In this document: piece by piece, positions 36,031 to 47,363 of the stretch
Layout: each line of letters opens with the position of its first letter
Numbering within the stretch: position 1 is the stretch's first letter
NCBI RefSeq assembly: GCF_921293095.1
Contig: NC_060254.1
Span: forward strand, 14,384,001 to 14,448,000
Length of the DNA stretch: 64,000 nt
Direction of reading: 5' to 3'
Origin: Ischnura elegans
Lineage: Eukaryota; Arthropoda; Insecta; Odonata; Coenagrionidae
Program-made: the position numbers and the translations under genes
The notes under the pieces: model-generated
What the model was told of the DNA's origin: nothing
The model's database searches: none
What the model saw: the letters and a program-made list of their open reading frames with translations, nothing else

Positions 36031-36305
36031 TGACGATCGAGAAAATAGAGGGTCTGGATTCTGTGCACGACAAATCGACGCTGACCGACATTATTCAGGC
36101 CATCACTGATTCGGTGAGTCACGTGACGGGGCAGGCCGCTTCGGTGACGGGCCAAATATTCAACTCGGCCTTCGGAGGACTGGGCGGAATTTTCCAGACG
36201 ATACAGGGCCTCTTGAGTGGGAAGCCAGTGGTGGCCACCACGACAACGAGCGACGGAGGAACCGGATCAGTAGTGTTCCTGGTGCACTCCAAGCCAAACG
36301 AGTGA
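36031..36305 (+). CDS. Exon 2 of unknown secreted-protein gene
   Basis: Begins after the acceptor ttttctttccag. Its first two bases complete a Val codon left open by exon 1, so the frame is kept across the intron; it ends at TGA 36303-36305. It encodes 91 residues: a charged opening (TIEKIEGLDSVHDK), an amphipathic helix-like stretch with regularly spaced hydrophobics (LTDIIQAITDSVSHVTGQ), a glycine-rich hydrophobic segment (FGGLGGIFQTIQGLLSG), a Thr-rich TTTTSDGGTG and a VVFLVH strand near the end. The full protein has no cysteine, so it is not a disulphide-rich peptide toxin or defensin. The codon bias toward G/C third positions is unlike the AT-rich surroundings, supporting real coding. 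Function unknown. Confidence 0.75.
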
Positions 36306-36463
36306 TCGCATCCACATGATGGGCCATTGTGAAGTGCTCGGCGAACTGAGATAGAATGCATACATCAAAAGACAATACTTATTTGAACCCACTAATGAGT
36401 GGAGCCAGGAAGATTTGCGGTTTAATTTTTTGGTACCTATCACTTTTTTGTAAACTAAATAAA
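36306..36463 (+). terminator. 3' UTR and poly(A) signal of secreted-protein gene
   Basis: AATAAA at 36458-36463, about 153 bp after the stop codon, is the first canonical signal. It lies inside the first unit of a degenerate about 310-bp tandem repeat. The equivalent positions in later units also carry AATAAA-like sequence (near 36810 and near 37080). Confidence 0.6.
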
Positions 36464-37200
36464 CGATGATATTGGTGAAAAGGAAATTTTACTCCAATTC
36501 CAACAAAACTACCCGCACTAATTTACATTTAAAGAACCAATATATCTCTCAATACATAACCGCTGGTGGATAACTTGAGCGGTCCATCATACATTTTCAC
36601 TACGTAATAAACTCACTCAGTGACTTTAACGGAAGGCAATGATTGACTCGATCCCGGAAATTTTGCGGTTTATTTCTTGGATTGTTTAAACCAGAGAAAC
36701 AAACAAAAATACGTGAAGTAAAAGTAGAGCTGGTTATATCGTGATATCCCATTTATGCGAATGAACTAAAAGATACTATCTGTGCAAAAGTATTTTTTTA
36801 CTCAAATGCAAATAAACAAACTCCCCTTGTTAATTTCTATCACAACCTAAACCTAATTATCATTAACTACAACACCGGTAGTGGTCAGTTTGGATGGTCC
36901 ATCTTATGCATTGCTTAGTGAACTAAGTGAATGAAATGTATATAAAGAAGGCAACGATTGACTCGATATTGAAAAATTTTCAATTTATATCACGGAATGT
37001 TTAAGCAAAAAATACGAACGGAAAGACACATCCATAATGTAAATCATGATATATATCATGATATCACTTTTCTGTAAATGAAATAAATAATATATTGGCA
37101 AGTTTTGTTTTACTCAGTTCCTTAAAAAAGTGCCCATAAAATATTTCATCTTTAGATGATTAAAAATCGTGGGTGGCATTTTGTACACATTACAAATTGG
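36405..37200. repeat. Degenerate about 310-bp tandem repeat after the gene
   Basis: Three diverged units. Anchors: cacttttttgtaaactaaat (36441), ccatttatgcgaatgaacta (36749) and cacttttctgtaaatgaaat (37065), spaced 308 and 316 bp. A second anchor set runs from 'ggtggataacttgagcggtc' (about 36563) to 'gtggtcagtttggatggtcc' (about 36876) to about 37170. A third is 'caatgattgactcgat' and 'caacgattgactcgat'. The first unit appears to lack about 60 bp. Confidence 0.75.
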
Positions 37201-40200
37201 CAAACTGATTGGATGGAGAAATGCATTTACGGAAGTCACTAAGACTGTTCGAAAAAAATTCAGAGATCTGAAAATGTGAAGTTTATGCAGAGATATTTTT
37301 TGCGTTCATCGTATACAGGCTAAAGGTAAAATCAAAAACAGAGGAATTAAATCACACTTTATAAAGGCGCACTGTTCTGTAACAATTATATTTTCTACCG
37401 AGCAGAAAAGTTTCAGACAGAGTTCATCGGTTCAAAATTTAGAAACACATCAATATACATTCAAAACTTGTGTCTCAAAACACGGTTAATATCACCTTTA
37501 TTACAAATTAAAACCAGGAAAGGACGTTTTTAGTCTTGCACCTACATTGCTGAAAAAATACTCAAAAAATTTATGCTTCCGGTATTATTACGTACTTAGC
37601 GCTATGGCTACCAATAAATTTAAACAGTGTCATATGTGAGTTAGCCTAACATAATTTTGAAATGCAAGCATTTTCTCAAATAATTGCCGGCCAGAGTTAC
37701 CTTTGTTGAACCACAATATGCAACATTTCCTGCGATCATGGCCGCTTTAGCCAAAGTATACAGACAGGAAAACCAAAATCCGTATACACTATTAAACGAA
37801 AGTGCAGCTCCCTGAAAGTCTCCCTTTTTCCCCATTTACCCTGAGTGCAGCTCGGAATGCAATAAGAGTGTAATTGTGGTCACGAAAATTGCAACGCTGC
37901 CGCCACGCCGCTGGAAGTAGTCCACGAGTTCGCGCCAATAAATTTGTTAACGGCCATCGCTCACTGGCGCAACGCTGTTGATCAGGTTAAAACCAAAACG
38001 GCAGTGACCCAATGGAATCGAGAGAATCTACGAGTGGGACGCCACCTGGGGGAATTCCTCAGCAGCCAAGTCCATTAATGGCGGGCATAATTCATCACTA
38101 GCCAACACCTAATGGTCTCCTCCCATTACAAATGACAAGTACCCATCAACTAAACCCAAAACCAAGCTACACGCCTAGTGAAGAACATTTCGTTCATAGT
38201 TAAACAACGATTAAAACGACCATTCACTTTCACCTATTGCACTTTAAACACATAGTGCAAGGGATTATCTATTGAATGGCCGCTGAAAATATTTTTTCCA
38301 CGATCATAAAGACCACAAATTCCTGGATAATAAAAACACGATATGAAAACCAATGGCACCTAATGATTTAATCACACATTTTTCTCGCTCTAAGAGAAAA
38401 ATATCATTTATAAACGCTGCAGTTTCAATCAAGATGAAAAGTTAATGACAATTAATCAAATGTCTCGAACAAAGGAGAGATCAAAATTTGATTTAGTTCT
38501 ATACCGCTGCAGTACCTACTAGACATTTCATTCGAAATCTACTAAAGTAAGACACCCAAATATAATATTCTCTGTAAGTAGTCTGACAGCATTCAACGAA
38601 CCTATTCCTGCAGATATTATTAAACTTCCTGAGAAACACCGGAAACATTTTCCTACGAAATTCAGGACTTAAAAAGTGTTTTAGCCAATAAGATATTTAT
38701 CAGAGAAGGGTCTTTCATCACTATCATAACGCTAACAGAGTCAAATTTGACTCAAAATTTGTCCATGTCCATTACTATGCATATTGAAAATAAAGAGTAA
38801 AGAGGGAAAAAAAGGATGAAAAAATTTGATACTCTACACACAATTGGGTAGTTTCCTTCATCAAAGAAAACGAAAGGCATTGATTGCGATTCATTACCCA
38901 CCATTAGTGTATTCACAATATACGAATTATTTGGTTTTATAAATACCAGTTTAGACGAATGGCAATGATCAATTTTAACTGCATTTGAAAAAGGGCAGAT
39001 TGGCGCCCTTGCGATGCCACTCCACGTGACATCACAGGGACCTAGTTTCTATACGAGTAGATAGGAGTTTTACATCGTTTGAGGTTACCAACGTATGCAT
39101 GAGGCACAGACTTCAGGGGAATACCTATTAAAATTAATCACCTATTTAAACTGGCTATGGCCGGAAAGTTTCCTTCGTTTTTAATAAGGTATCAATAATC
39201 CTTATTAAAGACAAGCGCTACCAGCTAGCAGCCTGCATCGCAGCGACGCACACATCCTTGCCCCAAGGTCACTTCACAATGCGGCAGCAGGAACCAGGCT
39301 AAAATTACACGGGGTTTTCCCAGAAATCATACTTAGCCGTCGCGTTTTCGCGCGCTTGAAAATTTTCACTTTTCATTTAATCGCGAAAAATAGATATCGA
39401 GCGTCTAAAAGCGTGAAATGCGTACTTTAGGAGTAATGATCTTTCGATTTAGGCAATAAAAAAATAATAAGAAAGCACCCTATTGGTAATGGATATTTCC
39501 CCCCCCCCCTTAGATTTTGATTTATTTACGTTTTGTAATTACATACCATTGGTATAACTTCAAAATCAGAATTTTAGCTATTAAAAGTGAAGTTGTATAG
39601 ATAAATAGACCATGAGTCACCTCGTTTACTCTCATCCGACCCCTCTTCCTTTGGCCCAGGGGAAGAGGGGGCCGGATTGTGGCCTCATCTGGGCCAGGTA
39701 AAATAAACTCGAAGTCAAGCCATAAGAATAGCCGGACTAAAAATATGACGGTGCAGTGCTCAAATCTGATTTTCTCCAAAGTTTATGATTCGCAAAGGAA
39801 TAGGTAAAACATAAAAATTCCTTGATTTCATCCCTTACTTTAATAAATACGGGAATAATCCAATAATAATAAAAATGGATTTTAAAAAATCCACGGCCGG
39901 AGTGGTAAAAATGTCTCCTAGAATGATGAATATTAAACTTTAGCTATCGTTAGCTGAATGTATCCAAAAGGATATAACCACAATAATCATAAGGAAATTT
40001 TTTATCGATTACCTTACTGTGATTGGCTACTGATTTACGAAAGCTTCGGTGGTGAGTGGTAGATGCAACCATGGTTTCCTGGATTTTATCTCGGTGCTTG
40101 CTGTCTGAGGGCGACAGTTTCGCCATTGGATGTGATCCGTACACTAAGTAGAAAGCGGCTAAACCCCGGAAACCATGATTGCAATTGGCTTCAGACTTCT

Positions 40201-41450
40201 GGCGCGCAGACGTCATGGTCAAATTCAAAAGGAAAATAGAAAAACAGGAACAGTTCAGTACAATGGGGTCTACAAACGGAGCATTTCCAGGATTAATTCG
40301 CTCCCTAACCTGAAAGTAAAAATTCACGCAGATAGGATGTACCCCAGGAGCACATGATAAACATTAGAGACAGGTGGAAACATCCCGACGGTCCGGCAGA
40401 CCCCATTTTATCGTTAATTCGCTTTCGAGAGGTTGAAGCGATTCCAAAATTCGGCTCGATTGATGAACGTTTTCAACAATGAATCAAATTACGGGCCAGT
40501 CGAATTGGGAGGAGCGCTCGCCGTGCCATCCAGCGAGGCAAAAACGTAGCTACATACATGGAGGCGATACATCAGCCGACCAATCTCTTTTTCCGGACTC
40601 ATCCAGCGCGACGCAAACAGGCTGCATATGCTACGGGTCGACCATGGGACAGAGAGTTGGTCATTAAATCGTATGATGAATGCCAGTCATTTGCGATTGG
40701 TTATGCGTCGCCCTCCCAACCTCCAAAAAAATTAATACTCCGGGACAGTTTTATGCGACTTCGAGAGCGTCATTTGATAGGGCACACGGGCCACTCGTGG
40801 TCCGACGACGTCGCTTCAAAATGTGGGGAGACAGGAAGGGCAACAGAGGCCAAAATAACAGCGGATGAGTTGCAATATATATGAATACTTTTTGTTTAGT
40901 TAAATAAATCGTCACCTTATAACGGAAATCTACCATGTACCGTGTTCAGAAAATGAGTTAGGTGAGTCCGATTTTCAAATATTTCCTTTATTATGTTGGT
41001 ATACATGTTTCTAAAGCATGATTAAATTTTCAGCTGCATTCATTGTTTACTTTGTCTGCGGAAGCCGCTAAGGTTACACGTATTTTTATGCGCTCGGCGA
41101 TTTTTATCTCACACGTCTTTGCTTGTTCGTGAAGTTTTGGCCAAAAACAATACAGTAACGATGTCCCAGTCTCCATATTTGTAATTGAATTTTTCACAAT
41201 TCCAAAAATAAATATAACCTTAACGGGCAGTCATTGCTCAAGCATAGATTACATGAAAAGCAAATATCGGAAAGAGCTAATGGCTATCCCGTAGATCGAG
41301 TTCTATAAATGGTTCAAGGTTTGGAAGAAGCGCTGGCACAAATGCAAATGCCCATTGAAGACTATTTTGGAGGTGTCAATATGACGAATGAATTATATAA
41401 TTTTTGGTTTTTTTCAGACGAATGATTGCAGTTAAGTTCTCTCACGCATC
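37201..41450. other. Intergenic, no gene seen
   Basis: About 4.2 kb. A 108-codon plus-strand frame at 40558-40884 and its overlapping alternatives have no recognisable motif. Sequence at 37860-38050 and 40480-40860 is somewhat less AT-rich. No repeat relation noticed. Confidence 0.45.
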
Positions 41451-41620
41451 GCGCCGGGTAAGGTCCTCCATATCTTTTTACAACGTTTCGATGAACAACT
41501 CGCCCATCATCATCATGGATACAGGAATTCAATGAGGATTGGACTCTTGAATCCCTGATGATGATGGGCGAGTTATTCATCAAAACGTTGGAAGGAGACC
41601 TGTACGACCTGGCCCGGCGT
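41451..41620. mobile_element. Fold-back element with hammerhead-like cores (Penelope-like?)
   Basis: Two arms in head-to-head inverted orientation (41451-41520 and 41551-41620), each with 'gatgatgatgggcgagtt', 'ttcatc(g/a)aaacgttg' and a distal 'cccggcg'. In the plus-strand arm, CTGATGA (41555-41561) is followed by a possible stem (gatg...catc) and AAAAC where a hammerhead needs GAAAC. In the minus-strand arm GAAAC is kept but the first C of CUGAUGA is changed. Penelope-like elements carry hammerhead ribozymes in such terminal repeats; assignment here is inference. Confidence 0.45.
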
Positions 41621-41837
41621 GAAACCCGAGATAACTTTATTGCAATGACGAATGCATAATTTTTTGCACACCTGGTCGATCATGCTTCCAGTTTTTATTC
41701 CGGTATGCCTGTACATTCCTTCGATGGCATTAGTTTTTTTCTTTTTCTTTAATTTCAATTGAACATTTAACCTCCATTAGCATAAAACTGATGAATGAGA
41801 GATATTAGTATATTGATAAATAGAGCATGACTAGAGA

Positions 41838-41861
41838 GAAGCTAGTGAGCTCACTAGCTTC
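41838..41861. repeat. Perfect 24-bp palindrome
   Basis: gaagctagtgag followed by its exact reverse complement ctcactagcttc, with no spacer. It lies just upstream of a LINE RT fragment. No known operator class recognised. Confidence 0.9.
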
Positions 41862-41864
41862 ATC

Positions 41865-42290
41865 ATATGGAGAATATTTCTCTACAGGAGCGAGGCATGC
41901 ACATTAAAAGCAGCAAAGAAGTCAAGAGCGGAAGCATTCGTAAAGTGGTGCTACCGAAGAATATGAAGATAAAATTCACCAAACGAATAAATAATGACAA
42001 AATTCTAAGGAGAGGGGGAGAAAAGAGAATTATTCTAAAATCCAGGTGTAGAAGAAGACGGAACAACTTAGTCTTCCACATCGTAAGACATTATAGCCAG
42101 ATGAAAACAGTCGTCGAGGAACAGATGGACCGAAAGAAATGTTAAGGACAGCGCCGAACGAGTTGTACGGTAGTTTAGGTACGGTAGTAAGGATTTATAA
42201 GAGAGGAAATACGCCACCTCGAATTGGCTAGCAGATAGCAGAGTGGAATGGAGAGATACGTCAAACCAGTCATGCGACTGATGACTTATG
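41865..42290 (+). pseudogene. LINE RT C-terminus fragment
   Basis: Plus strand reads LYRSEACTLKAAKKSRAEAF and VKWCYRRI, shifts frame, then NNDKILRRGGEKRIILKSR, VFHIVRHYSQMKTVVEEQMD. This follows 'LYGSEAWTLKAADKRRLEAFEMWCYRRM', then 'TNDEVLRRVGEKREIL' and 'GHIVRHDSLLKTVVEGQMDG' in the LINE family. At least one stop and frameshift. Confidence 0.7.
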
Positions 42291-42319
42291 ATGATTCATT
42301 TTTGAAAGTAAATTAAATT

Positions 42320-42333
42320 CGGATCTTTCCATG
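42320..42333. repeat. Target-site duplication, left copy (fold-back element)
   Basis: cggatctttccatg, repeated exactly at 42458-42471. Confidence 0.8.
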
Positions 42334-42457
42334 AAGAATGGTCGTAAGCTTTCCCGGCGTATAGAATTGTGGAAGGTTATACGGGATTTCCACCGGTTCA
42401 GGCTCTCGAGATGGAGTTGGAGAACCTCACCCGGTGGAAATCCCGTGTAACCTTCCA
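42334..42457. mobile_element. Small fold-back insertion with 14-bp target duplication
   Basis: A 124-bp insertion. The arms at 42369-42396 and 42431-42458 are inverted with 27 of 28 bases matching, around a 34-bp loop. The left side begins with 'ctttcccggcgta', a phrase also at about 25725. It is flanked by an exact 14-bp direct duplication. A 14-bp duplication points to an endonuclease-primed retroelement rather than a cut-and-paste MITE, so a terminal fragment of a Penelope-like element is the leading guess. There is no coding sequence. Confidence 0.7.
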
Positions 42458-42471
42458 CGGATCTTTCCATG
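42458..42471. repeat. Target-site duplication, right copy (fold-back element)
   Basis: Exact copy of 42320-42333. Its first base overlaps the end of the right inverted arm. Confidence 0.8.
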
Positions 42472-45400
42472 TTTGTCTCAACTTTTGGTTAATAAGCATC
42501 CACATTGATCTCCCTTTTTAAAATAGTTACTCTAAGGCTCCATGTTCCTTAAATGTACCAAGAGAGGGCGATAGGTACTCTTCCTACCGTTGGCAGGTGA
42601 GGTCAGTTGTTCGTCAAGTCAACCGTGTTATTCTACCTCGGGTGTAGTGTAAAGACAACGGCCCTTACGATGAATATGACCACGAAAACCTACTAATTGT
42701 AAGTATGCCTTCAGGATACTTCGCCATCCTCAGACTATAACAAAAGTGACTATTTATTCTATACGGACTTCCATGAGAATCACAAAAAACGCGGTTGATC
42801 ACTATGGCTGCTGCTGGTTTCACGTTTAAACACAAACGCCATCTTCAGAAACTTCTATGCCATTCCCCACTTTCCGTTTCCGCCTTTAGATGGCGTCGCT
42901 AGGGCGATGAAATATTTCTCTTAAGTTGATGGAGCGGCAGGGTGAGAAAAGTGAAAAAATTTCTATTAAAATTGTCCTCTTCCTCTCTTACTCTCAAACT
43001 CCCTACACGCCGCAGGCGCGACACGTGTCTGCGACTGCCGACGCATTTTACGCGCGCGTGTTGTGCCCCGACGTATTCTACATATGACAACTGCCGGCGA
43101 CGACGCGTCGTCCACCACCCAAAGGGATTGGCACGCCCTCCCACGAGCGAGCGAAAAATTAACCCCACGAAATAAGGGGGAGGGGTGTCCGAACGTTTGG
43201 ATGGGTCAGAGGGTGGGGGGGGGGCTGGTTTCGGAGGGGGTTAGGGGGGTCTCACAGAGCGCGGTCATGGTAAAAAAGGGGGGCCGGACGAAACGTGTCA
43301 ATTTGAACCCTCTCTCTCTCTCTGTGAAGAAGGGGTTTATGAATTTTTGTTGGGGAAGGAGGGTGTGGGAGTTTTTGAACCATACGCTATGAAAACGTGA
43401 TTAACGGCCGTGTGTACAATATTGCGAAAATAAAGCGCGTGCGGGGACGCACGCTGCGCAGAGAGGAGGCGTAATAGTGGGAGGAAGGAGGAGGAAGGGA
43501 AGGGGGAGCGTTTGAAAGCGCTGGGATCCATGGCAGCGTTGAAAGAGATGATTGCGTATCCATCCCGACACGATGAAACTAAAACGGTGATATACCCGCG
43601 CATTTTTTTTACCGCGCGTGAATTATGCAGTGATCTAGAACGCGCACCGGTATTAAGTTTTTAAGTCGATTATATTCCCCTCGAGGCAATTACCTTCCCT
43701 CAATAATGAATACAGAAAACCGCATTCGATAGGAACTTAACAAGGCGAAACAAACTAGAATGTACGCTAGCTCTAGCCACGTCAAATATTTTCCTCTTAA
43801 AATGGAAAGGCAGAAGTTTTGATCGTGCAATAAACTGGACTTTTCAAGCGTTACTGTGTGACGCTGCAGTGAAGTTGAGTGAAAAAAATTTGCTTCGCAA
43901 GTTAACATTCGATCTACCAACTCCGATTCTCAGTTGTAAATGTCAACGGTGTTGACTGCTATCTACTGCATCGAATTCACGAATTATTTCTACTCCACTT
44001 CGGTCCTCTAGAAATAAGTCAAGAGAGCTGATTTATATGGAGCAATTCGACGTATTTAATTCCACGTCATTAACTTACATTATATGAAGAAAAATAGGCT
44101 AAGCATCGCCATCTATGATAGCTGGGCCTAAATACGGTCTGAAACATTCAGGACATAGACTCTCTCCCTACCTCCGATACACAAGCATGAATATTTGAGG
44201 TAAAAAATAACGATTTAAATTTAATTAAGAAGATGAGATGAATTAAAAATGTATTTCTCATTAGCAGTGCGACATTAATTTCATTACGAGTGTCATTGTC
44301 GAGAGGGAAAATAAAAAGTTATTCGCAACAATTATTTTATAATTGAATTGACGTTTAAAGCCCCATATTTTCTCCCCCTCACTAAAATGAAGTCAGTTGC
44401 TGATTTTAAAGAGCATACTTCCTTTTTTCCCTCGCATGAAAGTTATAACGGCTTTAAAGTTCCTCTAATTCTCTCATACTTTTAAAAATATCACTTTATT
44501 TCAAAAAAAGAAAATTTAGATATATTATTTTATTATATAAAAATAAAATTTGGGAGACAAGAAGAGAATCACAGTAGCTCCTAATTTCCATCACATCTGT
44601 CCTGTAGCGCTATAAATTGCATTTTAATGAAAAATATTATTAATTTAATTCCAAATGGATAACCTAAATTTGATGCAGCTTTCATAACCAAAATCTTAAG
44701 AATGCTGATATGAGCTGTTTACGTTCCAAAAAACACTTGAGATAACGGGTGATTCCATCGACAACTTATTTTTAGATATGATCGACAACAAAGAAAATTC
44801 ATAATCATGATTGGAATAGTACTTGTATGGCAGGGTGCGGATACTCCCTCACAAAATTTAAATGGAAAGGGAGGAAATACCACATAATCTGATTATAATT
44901 TGAAGCAATTTGATTATTTTCTGATTATATATTGAAGCAAATTTAATATGAAACACCTTCGGGTGCGTAACGTACTATGAATAAAAGTGTAACTGATGCA
45001 GTAAGCTAATGTGAGTAGCGCTAGTACCACGAACAACAGCGAAATGGGTAAAACTAACCACTAGTCAAGGTATTCTGGGATAACTGCATAGAACCCATCA
45101 CAAAGACATAAGAGGAATATTTCCTGAAACAGCCCCATGACATCATATAGTACACGAATAAAACTAACCCTAACAGTCACACAACAATGCTTAATATCTC
45201 TGAGCAATATTTCCCACAGAAGGGATCACGATCTACCCTCGAATCAAGGGTTTTTGTAAAAAATTGAACTTATAAAGGGGGATTCATTCCCTGTGATATA
45301 TTGATAGTGAAGGATACCGAAAAAAGTCGTGAACGGATTATCTTAGCGGAAGAAGGGGGGAGAAGAGGCCAAATCCACGTTGCAATTGGTTCTCACGACC

Positions 45401-46919
45401 ACTTGTCTTCATTTGGTGGACTTTCACTGGGGCACAGAAAAACGACGTTTTAACCAGCACTGACAGGCCCGCATGATACCACCCAACCTCAATAGTTCTC
45501 CTCGATGGCTATCTTATTGAGTTGGTAAACTCATTCCATGATGCTCGGTAACAACAACCGGAAGAATCCCACATACTCGTTCGTCATTACGTGGAGGAAA
45601 ATTTTAAAGCACGTGAGAACGTAAAATAAAATTCTGGTGCAATGATAAACATCAAAATCGCATGCTTAAAATGTAAATTTCTAAAATTTCATTTGGTTTG
45701 CACAAATATATCTAATTTGAGAGCAAGACTTTAGACGCATTCGCCATAATCGAGGTAGGGGAAGATTGCTGGTTGCTAGAAAGCAAATTCAAGAGGGGGT
45801 GTGGTTAAAATGTTGAATGAAGAAATTATAATTTCAGGTTCCGTTTAAACCTTTTTGCATTTGTTTCTATTTTTATCATTCACTTTCTTGGTTTGAGTAT
45901 GTTCTCTTATGCACCATCGTCACAAAATCATCGTTCATCTATTTTAATCATAAGAGGTGATATTTTCCTATTTTAATTATGATATTGTGAGGGGTAATTT
46001 CTCACTACCATTGAAGTAAATTAATATCATGTCATGACAGCTAATTGACACTGTGAAAGTTTCCAATAGAATCACCCGTTATCACAATTGCTATTCTGGG
46101 ACGCAAACAAAGTAGACCGTAATGGTACGAGCATACGGTAAAAAGTTATTCCTAATCGAATTTTTAAATAAATTTTTTTAAAGTAAACATTTGATATTTA
46201 TACGTTAAAATAACTCAAATTAAACAATAAAATAATCATTTATCGTATTCGTCACGTATGTGCCTACAGCCCTCTCACCCTGCCCTCATGGAGCGAAATG
46301 TTCTCAGCTGTCGGTTGCCTCTTGTAGCCATTTTTAGAAGCGATAACTGCGCAAAACTATGATATTGTGTTAGATTTACTCCATTTATTTTATTCAACAC
46401 GGAATTCATGCATCATTACGCACATTTTTTGGTCAACATATTCTCATATTGATTCATGACTTCGCAACTATGATAAATTATCTAAATTTTCATTTTACGG
46501 ACCTATTGTCACGAATACAGTACACGGGTGAATATTGAAATAACATTTACCACGCATCAGTTTTTATATAGCCTTTTTAAATCATTTTCATTTATAAAGA
46601 TGGACATGTTGCGATAAATTAGGATAAATTTGCAAAAAGATCGTGGGTAAAGGCCCTAGATGATTAACATTGATAATACACCACTTGAAACGAATATTCG
46701 ATTAATTTACGATGATGAATGCACATGCAAATTAATAGATAAATAACAAATTTTAAAATATACGCATTATTAAATGGCTGTTTCGCGTCATTATCTAACC
46801 AAAGATAAATACGACGGTACAATGATACTCAAAAAGGTATGCACCGTGTATGTACACGCGCAAAAATGATAAGCACCCTGTAAACTGAAATTAATTCCTA
46901 CTCCATTCAATCGCACTAA
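42472..46919. other. Intergenic, with a CpG-rich stretch at 42990-43560
   Basis: No gene recognised. About 42990-43560 is markedly richer in CpG and G runs than the surroundings, and could be a regulatory island or first-exon region. The open frames there (77-109 codons) look compositional. The rest is AT-rich spacer. Confidence 0.5.
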
Positions 46920-46923
46920 TTAA
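46920..46923. repeat. TTAA target duplication, left of piggyBac
   Basis: TTAA immediately before CCCATATTATC. The matching TTAA is at 50181-50184. Confidence 0.85.
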
Positions 46924-47054
46924 CCCATATTATCCCGGAACACATTTTTACCTGTTTGGTATCTGATTTTTTGGTATGCTGCTCTATTTGTACTACTTGC
47001 TATGGGAAAAATAGTAAAAAAAATCAGAACGTCGTACTTTTGCTGGGAGAGCCC

Positions 47055-47078
47055 GTGTCTTTAAACACACGGTGGGAT
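47055..47078. repeat. piggyBac subterminal inverted repeat, left
   Basis: 24 bp, including ttaaacacacggtgggat. Pairs with 49790-49813 at 23 of 24 bases. Confidence 0.85.
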
Positions 47079-47363
47079 AAAGCCCAGATCAGACTTGCCG
47101 GCGATCAATGTGAGGGTAGAATGCATAATAAAAAATACGTGAGTTCTCTACACAATTTTATTTCACAAACAACTAATAAGACATTGTGTTTCACACTTAT
47201 TATATGAGCCCATTTCTTTTTAATCATCATCATTTGAAGTTATACATTTTCATACTCAATAAAAACTTACACATGGCAAATTCGAATGCATTTCTATATT
47301 TTACAATAGTACAGATTACAAAATTTTACATTTATGTTTCGAAATTTTTTTTGTGGCATATCA

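Noticed and set aside
35856..36305. 149-codon plus-strand frame read as a single-exon gene
   Set aside because: Its first part has no protein-like features, and a strong acceptor (ttttctttccag) lies inside it at 36019-36030. The spliced model with exon 1 is better.
41451..41620. Active hammerhead ribozyme
   Set aside because: Each arm has a change at an invariant core position, and the stem next to the core is imperfect.
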